From Sophora flavescens (taxonomy: Eukaryota > Streptophyta > Magnoliopsida > Fabales > Fabaceae): a stretch of DNA of 64,000 bases. Of the stretch, positions 43,851 through 54,770 are shown one piece after another; positions within the stretch are counted from its first letter, which is position 1; the number at the start of each line of letters is the position of its first letter. The stretch lies in NCBI GenBank assembly GCA_030762895.1, contig CM061065.1:67874200-67938199 (forward strand). Reading direction: 5' to 3'. The position numbers and the translations under genes are program-made. A model generated the notes under the pieces. The model was not told where the DNA came from and did no database searches. It saw nothing but the letters and a program-made list of their open reading frames with translations.

Positions 43851-43938
43851 ATCCAACGACTCACAGAAGGCAAAGTCACCTGCCTTTGCGCGCCTTAAAG
43901 TCAGAGAAGTAAAATCCAAGTTGGATTCTTTTTTTATT

Positions 43939-44467
43939 GGCTTAATTGCATTTTTGATCTCTTAGGTATTACGATTGTGCGATTTTGGTCTATCAGATTT
44001 TAATTGTTACAATTAGGTACCCAGCAATCGTGTTTGTGCAATTTTAGTCCCCAGGTTCCAATTGAGCTAATTGGATCTCTCATGTATTATGATTGTCCAA
44101 TTTTGGTCCCCCAGATATCATAATTAGGCAATTTTAAATGTCAGTAACCTATGTGGCACACGTGGGACTGGTTTTGCACTTAGTGAGACCAGCTTGATAG
44201 CTTACTTGACATTCCTATGTGTCAATTAAGTATGTGAGGTGTCAATAATGCTATATAAGACCTGACATTTAAAATTGCATACCTGTGAAATATGAGGCAC
44301 CAAAATTGCACAATCATAATACCTGAGGGCCAATTGGCACAATTGGAACATGAGGGACTAAAATTGCACAATCGTGATATCTGGGGGACCCAATTGTCGC
44401 AATTGAAACCTGAGGGATCAAAATCATATAATCATAATACTTGAAGGGCCAAAAGTGTAATTAAGCC
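43939..44467. mobile_element. MITE, 529 bp, exact 9-bp target duplication
   Basis: The left end GGCTTAATTGCATTTTTG and the right end CAAAAGTGTAATTAAGCC are inverted, with further internal symmetry (GATTGTGCGATTTTGGTC against its inverse). TTTTTTATT lies exactly on both sides (43,930-43,938 and 44,468-44,476). A 9-bp duplication suggests a Mutator-like origin. It begins right beside the right end of the viral insert. There is no coding. Confidence 0.85.
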
Positions 44468-44476
44468 TTTTTTATT

Positions 44477-45432
44477 TTTATTTATTTGTTGTCATTTTTT
44501 TTTATTATTGTGTTCAAGAAGGAGCCGTTGGATTTGTGCTCTTGCAAGAATATCTCAAAATACTTACCTCACTATTGTAAGTATAAATTATATTATACTA
44601 TAAACTCGAAAATACAAAATAAGTTTATCTATCCATTCATAGTTTTTTTTAGAAATCATATCCATTCATACTTTTAAAATAGCAAGATGGCAATATTTAT
44701 AATTTTTCTTATGTTTTTTTTTAACTAACATGTATTCATTTTAATAATAGGTTCTTTGCCAATAGAGAAATTGTATGTTTTTCTTCGAAAAATAAATGCA
44801 TTTTGATACAAATTAAATCTTATTGAGAAAAACCATTGTTGATTTGTAACTCATTAAGTAACCTTCGTAATTTTTTTTTTAACTAAACAAATCTTCAATG
44901 CTTTTTTTTTTTAGTTTTACAAACTCGTCAAAGTTGTATGTAAAAAAAAAAAAAAAAGGAGAGCATTAAGTGAATTTAAAATATTAAGTGATTTGTTTCA
45001 ACACATTGAAAAAACAAAAATAAATACAAGAAATGGAAATGACAAAACTCTAGAGAACTATTATCCCCCAAAATAAACTAATTTAGCCGATGACCGAGTC
45101 AACGGCTGATAGCAAAATTAGCTGGGGAAGTTAGCTGGGGGAAGCTCAGCCGAGGAATAAAACAGTCGAGGGTGCTTGGTAATGGATCAGTTAGAAAGCT
45201 TCTTGGGCTGGGCCTTGAGGTATAATGGGCTTGGTTATATGATAACCTAGTCCGGGTAACAATGCTGAAGCGATTAGAAGAGAGTTCCTGAAAACACGGA
45301 AGCAGTTGGAGCTTGCAGTTGAAGCCTGCGATAGAAGAAATCGCCATCAACAGGCACCGGAGGATGTGCCGAAAAGATAGGAACATATTGCTTTAGAGTT
45401 AGCCATTGAGGGAAGAATCGTTGAAGGTTATG
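44477..45432. other. Intergenic DNA between MITE and gypsy array
   Basis: No gene is recognised. It is A+T-rich up to about 45,050 with an A-run at 44,942-44,957, then abruptly G+C-richer (45,060-45,430), which may be the remnant of another element or of an exon. One plus-strand frame near 45,264-45,375 is rich in Arg/Glu but matches nothing I know. Confidence 0.45.
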
Positions 45433-45437
45433 GGTAG

Positions 45438-45775
45438 TGTTGCCTTAAAAGCCGATATCTTTAAGCTTGTGCAAATATACACAAATGCCTCAAGTAATAT
45501 AGAACTTAAGTTCACATATTGTTCCCACATGGATTATAATGATGCAATAAACTCCAAATTAGATTATATATTCTAAAAGTTAGGATTAGTAACCAAAAAT
45601 AATAATATGTGTGCAATGAAAAGTAAATAAGGCTGTGAGTTAAAAACTGAGAATAAACAAGCTAACAAAGAAATGATTTGATGAATCAGATAGAAGAGTA
45701 TCTCTAGGTATGCTGCAACATAAATCCTATTTAGCCTTTATCATGCTCTGACTATGCTCTAGCATCTAACTCCAG
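45438..45775 (-). repeat. Left partial LTR of the Athila-like array
   Basis: It matches 46,664-47,000 and 57,332-57,670, the last third of the LTR on the element's strand, ending TGTTGCC (plus-strand start). At about 45,775 it jumps straight into gag sequence, so the rest of the LTR and everything between was deleted. Confidence 0.9.
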
Positions 45776-46575
45776 CTGAGGCATCCAGCATCATTCTTGA
45801 GCTAGGTGAAACATCATTATAGAAGTGTTCCATCTGAATACAGAATGGAATGCCATGGTGGGGGCACTTCTTAATCAGTTGCTTACATCTCTCCCATGCT
45901 TCAAATAGTGGTTCATCATCATGCTGCCTAAAAGAAGTGATGTCAGTTCTCATTTTTGCATTCATAGTTGTTGGAAAGAACTTGGTTAAGAACTTTTCAG
46001 CAAGTTTGTTCCAAGTATCAATTGAGTTTGCATCCAAAGAATTCAACCAGTTCTTAGCCTTTCCTCCCAAAGAGAATGGAAATAGTCTCAGTCTGAATGC
46101 ATCATCAGTGACTCCTGGGATCTTGAAGTTGCTTGCTACATCCAGAAACTGCTTCAAATGCAAATGAAGGTCCTCTGTTGCAGCTCCATTAAATTGTCCA
46201 ATTGTTTGTAACATTTGGAACATCACTGGCTTGAACTCAAACTGAGGTGCGGTGATGAGAGTCATCACTATCCCAGTGTTCATAGCTTCAGAGTCAAACA
46301 CAGCATACCCCCTGATTGCACAGTTTGTCATTGGCCATAGCCATGCTTTCTTGTGGCACCTCTTCAGTCATTTCTGAAACAGCAGGGGACAATGTTTCAG
46401 TAACATCTGGTGTGGAGTTGGTTGGAGTGTTCAGCACCAACTCAGGTAAAGGCTGAGATTCTTGACCTCTTCTAAGCCTTCTGAATGTTCTTTCTATCTC
46501 TGGATCAACTCTGTAATCAGGTGACAAGAACCTGTGCATACAATTTTTGTACCTTGTGCTACAGCAAATCACCCT
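45759..46575 (-). pseudogene. Gag fragment of the deleted second unit
   Basis: Frames at 46,294-46,572 and 45,776-46,331 cover the N-terminus (YRVDPEIERTFRRLRR) and the coat domain (FKIPGVTDDAFRLRLFPFSLGGKAKNWL and EKFLTKFFP, FR...DE.LFEAWER). Its sequence is nearly the same as the gag at 56,450-57,110. It stops where the LTR fragment begins. A frameshift lies near 46,300-46,330. Confidence 0.85.
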
Positions 46576-46642
46576 GAGTGTTAGAACCTCTAAATATAGA
46601 ACTAATAATCTAAAAACAGAATTATAACACCATTAACAATTC

Positions 46643-46657
46643 CAGGCAACGGCGCCA
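46643..46657 (-). other. tRNA-Asp primer binding site, second unit
   Basis: On the minus strand TGGCGCCGTTGCCTG follows the LTR after six bases. It matches the tRNA-Asp type primer site of Athila elements. Confidence 0.75.
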
Positions 46658-46663
46658 AAAACT

Positions 46664-47994
46664 CGTTGCCTTAAAAACATATGTCTTTAAGCTTGTGCAA
46701 GTATACACAAATGCCTCAAGTAATATAGAACTTAAGTTCAGATATCGTTCTCACAGGGATTATAATGATGCAATAAACTCCAAATTAGATTATATAGTCT
46801 AAAAGTTAGGATTAGTAACCAAAAATTATAATATGCATGTAATGAAAGTAAATAAGGTTGTGAGTTAAAAACTGAGAATAAACAAGCTAACAGAGAAATG
46901 ATTTGATGAATCAGATGAGAAGAGTAGCTCTAGGTATACTGCAGCATAAGTCATGTTTAGCCTTTATCATGCTCTGACTATGCTCTAGCATCTAACTCCA
47001 AGAAATTAAAGTTTGTTTTCCAACATTACAGGGTTAGGTTCATTAACTTTATCTATTCCTAGATTCAGATTAATTACACCACCCTCTTAATCAAGCACGT
47101 TCCAGCTATCTTAGGGACTTGAATAGCTATTCCTAGCCTATTCAACATCAAGTAATTTTCTAATTAATGACTTAACCCCTATCTTTTATCAAGTTCCCAC
47201 TTACTAAATTTTTCCAAACCAAGCAAGCTAGATATTCAATTGAGTTGATCACTCTTAATTAAACAACATTAAATGCATGATAAAAGAAGATGCAAATCAT
47301 AGTCATTACATAACTCAGCTAAACAGTCATTACACAAGCATACCTAAAGCTTAAGAGAGTTTAGCTCATAATAAGCTTACAAGAACAAAAGGAAGAAAAT
47401 GAGCAAGAAACCATTACAATGGTTGAAAAACGAAAAGAAATGCAGCAATAGTAGCAGCTGGAAGAGATGAGCGCGGCCTCTAAGGACAGATTAATTGTGT
47501 AATAAAATTCAAGTGTGTGAAACTAGGGTTTCCCTAAATGCCTTTATAGTACTCTACTCTCTTTCATCCTCTTTTGGGCCAATACATAAGTAATAATAAA
47601 ATAACCATAGCCCAATTCCTTAAAAAATGGGTCATCAGATCCTAGGCGCGTGGGGTTCCTTAAAAGGGACAGTGTCAACGCTTGGAGGAGAGAGAAATGT
47701 GTCATTGTCAGCTTTGTCCTTTAGTGCAGAGCTACCAGAGATGATTCATGCCGCATTGTCCATTAGCTTATTCCCCAGAGCTTCAGCCATGCTCTAGCAA
47801 AGGTACTGCATATGCTGACACAGAATTTGCAGACAATGATAGAGCAAATTAAAAGCAAATGGCTGCTATTCACAAAACTTAACACAAATATTTACAAACT
47901 AACATTTTCTAACAAAAGCAAGACACCAAACCTCAAAGATAGCAAAAAGCCATTGTAAAAAGATCTAAATAACTCTTCATTCAAAGAGTTATCA
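46664..47994 (-). repeat. Middle LTR of the Athila-like array, full length
   Basis: 1,331 bp, starting TGATAACTC on the element's strand. It is flanked on one side by a polypurine tract and on the other by a primer site. It therefore acts at once as the 3' LTR of the right unit and the 5' LTR of the left unit. It contains about 345 bp (about 47,065-47,410) that the right LTR lacks. Confidence 0.9.
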
Positions 47995-48007
47995 CACCCC
48001 CAAACTT
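47995..48007 (-). other. Polypurine tract of the Athila-like element
   Basis: AAGTTTGGGGGTG on the minus strand lies directly before the LTR, the expected plus-strand primer. Confidence 0.75.
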
Positions 48008-49611
48008 GAACAATTGCTTCTCCTCAAGTAATTCAAAAGAATCACAAAAGAAACACAAAAAATCCCAATTAATGAATGGCATGCAAGAACCACCCAAAAT
48101 TTTCCTCCCTTCACTCACATCCATAAATCCACACTTGCTTTCCTAACTAAAATACTCTTTCTATCTTGCTCACAACAACAACTGCTACACATTGGTTCAA
48201 ACGGATTAATGCATGCTGCGGCATTCACCTCTCAGAACAGTTGGTTCTGCACCTCACCCTCACATTAGACTTTTCACTCTTCACCATAAACATGCACCTC
48301 TGATTTAGACTTGGTGAGATTCTATCACAATTAAAACAATCACAGAATTACACACAGCAGGAGGTCTTTATGGCTGTAACTGGGCTTAAGACAAGTGGGA
48401 TTAAGATATTTGGGAAAGTAGCTTACTCAAGGTAGAGCAAAATGATGCTTTTCTATCTAGCTAAACTTCCATTTATTCCCACAAGCTTCACTATTTTTCT
48501 TTCTTGGTTTTTCCTTTCCTTCACTAAGTCCACATCTTATTCTTTTTATGGGGAACAAAGAACAAACTATTGTCAATCTACAAGCTTCTCATAGTTCTTT
48601 GTTCATTTTTTTAATTATAATTTTCATTTTTTCAGCTCTTTTTTTTTTGTAGAAAGAAAACAGCTTCACATAAGGAATGGCAACTTCACATTATACACTT
48701 ATGACTTCTTAATCATTTGCTTCCTATCCCTTTACTGTTTTATTTACAACCTTGCTGCAGCATACACATGTGTTGCAGTGCACCACCCCCAAACTTAAGC
48801 AGATGCTTGTCCTCAAGCTTGCCCCCAAACTTATGTCAGAACTAGCTATAAGAGCATCCTTAAAATCTACCTTCAGGTGAATTTTGTTTTTCCAGTTCTA
48901 AGGCTTGTATTGTGCTAGTTGTTTCAATAAATTGCCAAAGCTCAAAAGAGGTTTACTAGGGGCAAGTACATTAAGTGGGTTGGCTTATTAAGTCTCTGGC
49001 TAACATAAAACAAACAAGAAGATGCCTCAAACATAAAGTGTGTGGAATCATGTGTGTTCAAATCAGACAGAATCAAAGCAAACCATATAGAAAATGCATG
49101 AGTGTGATGCATGGATATACAATGTAATTTGTCACTCCGGCTCACATTTATATGTTCATGTTGCAGCACATATGTCCTCTATTCTAACAGTGGTGCAACA
49201 ATGTTGATGGTCTCATTCAATTTATTGCATTAGATTAGTCAGCAAGAGTTTCATTCCAAGCAGTAAGAGAGTTAAACACAAAAAGAGGCCAGAGGCCGTC
49301 TCCAATTAATCATTAATCATTTGGAGTTAAAACAGGTGGTGGGGCTCATGCACAACCATTCATTAATCAGAATTTAAACAACTATGGCCCTAGTGGCCCT
49401 ACAAATAAACAAAAACAACAGGTCCTAGTGTCCACTACTTGCAGAAAACTTAAAAAGAACATAATTATGGGAATGGGGTGGAAGGTTCAGGGCATCCTGA
49501 TGCAGCATCCACTATGGCTCTGTTTCAAGCCTATGGTGCTCTGGTGCTCAAACTCTTCCTGGTGCCTCCACTTTTGGTGGAAGGCACCTTTCCTTGTGTT
49601 GCTCCGGTGAC
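48008..49611 (-). other. Non-coding 3' region of the Athila-like element
   Basis: About 1.6 kb without an open frame of note, between the env-position ORF and the polypurine tract. G-runs of the polypurine type recur on the minus strand near 48,783-48,835. Long 3' untranslated regions are usual in Athila elements. Confidence 0.6.
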
Positions 49612-51297
49612 CTAAACTTCTTCCTCTTCCTTCTCTTCTTCATCTCCTGCCTCATCTTCATTTTCCTCCTCAGCATCTTCCTCAGCTTCCTCTTCTTTCT
49701 CCTCCTCCGCCTCAGCCTCTTGTTCATTATCAGTTTCTTCTGCTTCAGCAGATTTAGCTTCCTCTTCCCGCAGTGCTGCAACAACCTTCTCCTTCTTGAC
49801 CTTAGCTGCAACATTGGGTGCAGCCATCTTTAGCTTCTTTGAGAGAGGAAGTGTGGCATCCTCATCTTCATTTTCTGCTGCAAGATAGGTAGCGACTATC
49901 TTCGTCACTGGGCTTTCCTTCTCAGCAGCTGATTTTGTACCTTTTGTTGGATTTGATGCTGGAAGGGGAGTTGATGCTACAACAACGGTGGAGGAGGGTG
50001 CTTTCTCTTGTGCTGCAACACGGGGCCTTTTAGTGCTCCCTTGATCTTGCTGGGAGACTTTAGAGGTGGATTTCTTCTTTTTGGACACAGGCCTTAGTAT
50101 CTTTCTGCTGCTTGGATGGGGCAATACCCATCCATTCTTCATCCGAGGCAGAGCTGTGGCCAGGGTTGATGTTACTGTTGTGCTTTCCAGGATTCACAGA
50201 GGTGAGGTCAGGAACATTGTCATAGGGTGTTGCTGGAACTTCTTCTTCAAAAGGGGGCAGGATTTCTGGGGGGAACTGGGGGATTGGAGTCTCAAGCTTC
50301 CAACCATTGAGCTTCATTGTTTGCTTCTCCCACTGATACTTGCAGAAGCAAGATTGCCAAAAGGTCTTCTCATGTTGCATGTGTTGTTGCATCATGGTGG
50401 TCAGTTGGTCTACTTTCTACTCCAGCATCCCAGAACGATCCTGCTATTCTGGGGTACCAGATCTGGGAGGCTTTCTTGCATTTGCACTAGCTTTTTCAGA
50501 ATTAGAGTACATCCCCAACACGCAGATTATATCAACGAGGCCTTTGTTCTGTTCTAGCCCTTATCCAGGGTTGTACTCTATTCCTTGCTCCAGACAGAGT
50601 TTAGTAATAAGTCAGGGAAAGATCAGGTTACCTTGTTGCTTCATTGCACATATGGAGATCTGACTCTTGAGTATCTCCCCCACATTGATCTTCTTTTTGT
50701 TCATGATGCAGTGGAGTAGAACTAGGGTTCTTTGTCCACTGTCTCCAGATGAGCAGTTGGGGATAGGGAGTATCTAAGGAAGTGGTACCAGATTTTGGCA
50801 AGAGGCAGCAGCATGGACCGAGGCAGCTTGAGTTGGCCCTCTGCTTGTTGAATGAATTCTGCGCCAGGGAGGGCCAAGTCCTTCTTCATCCGCTGTGGCT
50901 TGATAGTTGTTGCAGCTTTCAAGATCTACTGGTACTCGTTCTCCACTTCCTCCAACCCAAGATGTTGGTTAATGGTTTTGGCAGAAAAAGATAGCTTTCC
51001 TCCTCTGATTACCACAAAGGTTTGGGCATCAGACGCAATATTTGCATTGAACTCCCTAACCATCTGGGTACAGAAACCATCTCTGTGCTCAGCAAAGGTT
51101 CTCAACTTATGTGCTTCAATCACATCTACCAGCTCTGGTAGCAGACCCAAGTTTACCCCCTTTCCATATTTGAAACCATTTTCTTGATGAAGGATGTGGT
51201 TGAGGATTTCTTTTTCATACTCCTCTTGCGCTTCCTCACCAACCCAGCTGGTTAGGGTTTCGTTTGGATTAGCAGAGGCGGGGGCAGCGTTTTTCAA
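49612..51297 (-). pseudogene. Athila env-position ORF, broken
   Basis: Three to four minus-strand pieces lie in order. 50,926-51,297 has NGFKYGKGVNLGLLPELV, FCTQMVREFNANI and KLSFSAKTINQHLGL, the pattern of the 'putative plant transposon protein' domain found after pol in Athila-type elements. 50,722-50,922 continues it. 50,060-50,395 is a Gln/Trp-rich linker. 49,612-50,142 is a Lys/Ala-rich region ending in a long Glu-rich tail. Frame breaks separate them. The role is unknown in the family; the name 'env-like' refers to position and not to proven function. No membrane segment or signal peptide is clear here. Confidence 0.65.
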
Positions 51298-51915
51298 TAC
51301 TGTGTTTGACGTGGCCTCCCTTCTTCGCTGTCATGGTGGGTTTTTAGGGTTTGGTTGGTGAAAGAGAGGAAGGGTTTGGATGTGTAGGTTGTACGGGTTG
51401 AAGATGAAGAAAGCAGATGAGTGTGTAGAGTGTGAGTGGGGGAATGAAGGTAGAGAGTGGTCTATTTAATGTGTCAGGGGAGGGGTGGATTGGGTGTCGT
51501 GGGAGGTTAGGACGTGGGAGAGAGAAGAATAAAGAAGTGAGAGGAATGGAGATCGTGTGGTTGGGGGTTATTTGTGGGGGAATGTAGTTTCTCTCTCCAC
51601 ATATTTTTGTCATCAATTGAAATTCAAAAGTTTTAAAACTGTCCACCTGATCACAACTGAAAAAATATTAGGTGGCCCCTACCTTGCACTTTTGCCAACA
51701 GTTCCATAAAATTTGTCCCTTTCCAGACCTTAGCAACTGAGAGCTTGATGCAGCATTGCTCTAGAGCAACCCTATGTTTTGGCTTACGCTGTAGCCTGAA
51801 CTCACTTCTGCCTCCATTGTTGCTTCATTATTCAAGAAGTTAAATACTTTTTATTGATGGACTGCCTCCATGAGCGCTTGGTTTATAAGGTCCTCAGCCA
51901 GACCATATTGCAGCA

Positions 51916-52956
51916 TCATTCAGTGTCATCAAGGGTGGTGGTGACCTTCATTCTGTCCAAAGGTTCACCAAAATAATGCTTGATTCTCTGGCCATTAACT
52001 TTGAATTCTCTGCCACTCTCAACATCCAACATATCAATAGCTCCATGTGGATAGACCTTTATAATTTTGAATGGGCTAGACCACCTTGACTTTAACTTGC
52101 TTGGAAAAAGCTTCAGCCTTGAGTTGAACAGTAGCACTTGTTCTCCTTCATGAAAGGATCTGTGATGGATCCTCTTATCATGGCAAGCTTTTGTTTTTGC
52201 CTTGTATGCTTCATCATTTTCATAGGAAAACAGTCTGTGTTCTTCCAGTTCATTAAGCTGCAGCATGTGTGCTGCTCCAGCAGACTGAAGATCAAAATTC
52301 AGCTTCTTAATTGCCCAAAAAGCTTTGTGCTGCAACTCCAGGGGCAAATGGAAAGCTTTTCCATACACTAATCTATATGGGGACATCCCCAAAAGAGTCT
52401 TGAATGCAGTTCTGTAAGCCCACAGAGCCTCATCCAGATGTGAGGACCAATCCTTCCTAGTTGGGTTGACCATTTTTTCCAATATTCTTTTGATCTCCCT
52501 GGTGGATAACTCAGCTTGACCAATATTCTAGAAAAAAATGTTTTTCTGTAAAAACTTTGTCACCACCCTAGCATCATTTTTTATTGTTGCCATAGTCTCC
52601 ACCCATTTAGACACATAATCAACAACCACCAAGATGTAAAGGTAGCCAAAGGAGGGGGGAAATGGTCCCATAAAGTCAATACCCCATACATCAAAATGTT
52701 CAATTTCAAAAATAGTGTTTAGAGGCATTTCATTTTTGTTAGACAATTTCTCTACCCTTTGGCACATATCACAGTGTTTAACAAATTCATGTGCATCTCT
52801 AAATAGAGTAGGCCAGAAATAACCTGATTGGAGCACTTTGGCAGCAGTTCTCATACCACCAAAGTGTCCACCATACGCTGCAGCATGGCACTGAGTCAGT
52901 ATATCATGAAATTCTTCATCTGTAGCACATATTCTGTTCAAATTGTCTGGGCACAT
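51916..52956 (-). pseudogene. Athila-like integrase
   Basis: The frame at 52,528-52,956 has the zinc-binding N-terminus (CHAAAYGGHFGG..TA.KVLQSGYFWPTLF.DA..FV..CD.CQR) and the start of the core (HFDVWGIDFMGPFP, YILVVVDYVSKWVE). After a stop near 52,528 the frame at 51,916-52,482 has the core end and C-terminus (WSSHLDEALWAYRTAFKT..GMSPYRLVYGK, the C-terminal LLFNSRLKLFPSKLKSRW.GPF-like block, here SSPF). Some core sequence around 52,490-52,530 is lost to breaks. Confidence 0.85.
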
Positions 52957-52995
52957 TTTGTATAAGAATGGTTCAACCCAGACATATTGTTTGGC

Positions 52996-53850
52996 TTAAT
53001 GGAAAAATATCCTCTTTTGGTGAGAATTCATGTCTGGAAGAACCACACCACTGGCCAGGAAGTTGACCAGATCAGCATGCCAGGGTGCTGCAGCATCTTG
53101 CACTGCTAGCAGTTGTTCATCAGGGAAAGATTTATCAATGGCTATTCCCTTGGATGCTACAACATCTTCTGGTAACCTTGACAGATGATCAGCTACTTGA
53201 TTCTCCACCCCTTTCTTATCTCTGATTTCTAAGTCAAACTCTTGTAACAGCCGCACCCACCTTATTAGCCTTGGTTTAGCATCCTTCTTGTCAATTAGGT
53301 ATTTGATTGCTGAGTGGTCATTGTAGACAACCACTGCCAGAAGCTCCTTTTCAGTGGTGGTATAATTGATTTGACAATCAATCAAGGACTTGCTTGCATA
53401 GTAGACAGGGTGCAGCACCTTGTTGTACCTTTGTCCCAGGACTGCCCCTACTGCAAAATTGCTTGCATCACACATGAGCTCAAAAGGCTTCTCCCAATTA
53501 GGTGGAAAAATGATAGGGGCAGTGATAAGAGCAGTCTTTAGGAGTTCAAATGCCTTCAGAGAGTCAGCAGAGAATTCAAAAGCTCTGTCATGCTCCAGCA
53601 GTTGACATAGTGGCTTAGAGATCTTGGAGAAGTCCTTAATGAATCTTCTGTAAAAACCATCATAGCCCAAGAAGCTTCTAATTCCTTTCACTGAAGTGGG
53701 AGGGGACAGTTTTTCAATAACTTCAATCTTTGCCTTGTCCACTTCAATGCCATTTCTGGAGATTCTATGTCCCAGCATAATTCCTTCAGTCACCATGAAG
53801 TGACACTTCTCCCAATTCAATACCAAATTTGTTTCTTCACATCTGTCCAA
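52996..53850 (-). pseudogene. Athila-like RNase H
   Basis: The frame carries the RT tail (NLVLNWEKCHFMVTEGIMLGH, the GIRSFLG..GFYRRFIKDFSKI block) and RNase H (FELMCDASNFAVGAVLGQR, YYASKSL, TTEKELLAVV, YNDHSAIKYL, NQVADHLSRL). The Asp and Glu residues are in place. It is open throughout, but cut from RT by a TAG stop at about 53,851-53,853. Confidence 0.85.
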
Positions 53851-54770
53851 GATCTACTCCACATTCATCAAACAAGTTTGGAAGGTCTCTCCAAACAATG
53901 AAAAATCATCCATAAACACCTCCATAGACTTCTCAATCATATCAGAGAAAATGGCTATCATACATCTCTGGAAGGTTGTTGGAGCATTGTACAAGCCGAA
54001 TGGCATTCTTCTGAAAGTAAAGGTGCCATAAGGACAGGTGAAAGTTGTCTTTTCCTGATCCTATGGTGCTATAGCAACCTGGTTATACCCTGAGTATCCA
54101 TCCAGGAAGCAATAATAATCCTTCCCAGCAAGTCTGTCTAACATATGATCAATGAAAGCTAGAGGAAAGTGATCTTTTCTAGTAGCTTTGTTCAGCTTTC
54201 TTTAATCCATATAGATCCTCCAACCAGTCACAGTCCTTGTGAGAATGATTTCATTTTTTTCATTGGTGATGACAGTCACACCTCCCTTCTTAGGTACACA
54301 CTGGATTGGACTTACCCACACACTGTCATAAATAGGATAGATAATCCCTGCGTCCAGCCACTTTATGATATCCTTCTTGACCACCTCCTTCATGATTGGA
54401 TTCAACCTTCTCTGATTTTTACTGCTATTCTTTGAACCTTCTTCCAAAAGAATCTTGTGCATGTACAATGATGGACTAATCCCCTTGATATCTGCTATTT
54501 GCCAACCTATTGCTTTCTTATGTCGTTTCAGAGCTGTTAGCAATTGTTCTTCTTGCAGACAGTTCAGTGAAGCAGAGATAATTATAGGCAAGTATCATTA
54601 TCGCCAAGGTAAGCATATTTCAAATGACTTGGTAAATTTTTCAGTTCAAAAGATGGAGGTTTAACAAAGGAAGGAATATTGTCTTTGAAAGTATCATCTG
54701 TTACCTCCAATGATTCATATTTTCTGGTCCACAAGTGTTGAACAATTTTGCTGTCCAGGGACTTTCCAGT
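53851..54770 (-). pseudogene. Athila-like reverse transcriptase, with several stops
   Basis: The open part 54,202-54,591 holds the N-terminal blocks (KAIGWQIADIKGISP, RRLNPIMKEVVKKDIIKWLDAGIIYPI, WVSPIQCVPKKGG). Past a TAA at about 54,200, the frame goes on as DHFPL-type, TFTCPYGTFTFRRMPFGL and the VFMDDFS catalytic block (about 53,900-54,100), with further stops near 54,062 and at 53,851. At least three stops in RT rule out activity. Confidence 0.8.

Larger units (their letters stand above)
35850..43900 (+). mobile_element. Endogenous pararetrovirus (Caulimoviridae), near full length, broken
   Basis: About 8 kb on the plus strand has all hallmarks of a plant pararetrovirus: small coiled-coil ORFs, coat protein with CCHC finger, protease-RT-RNase H, ORF VI type transactivator, a promoter with poly(A) signal, movement protein, and a tRNA-Met primer site. 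No integrase was seen, as expected, since these viruses integrate only by accident. Tight stop/start overlaps between ORFs (36,309-36,313; 42,704-42,707) and overlapping ends are typical. At least four genes are interrupted by stops or shifts, so the copy is defective. Genome order and the primer site downstream of the movement gene look soymovirus-like; this genus-level call is from memory. The edges are uncertain by about 100-200 bases on the left and under 80 on the right. Confidence 0.88.

Noticed and set aside
45264..45430. Arg/Glu-rich frame left of the Athila array as a host exon
   Set aside because: It is short, stops at 45,377, has no splice context and no known domain; kept only as an unexplained G+C-richer patch.
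47995..48840. A CRISPR-like or satellite array suggested by repeated 'CCCCCAAACTT' strings
   Set aside because: There are only a few copies, unevenly spaced. They are polypurine-tract-like strings on the minus strand of an Athila element in a plant genome.
49548..49833. Arg/Lys-rich and Phe/Leu-rich frames opposite and beside the Glu-rich region
   Set aside because: These are shadows of the GAG/GAA-rich acidic coding tail of the Athila ORF in other frames.
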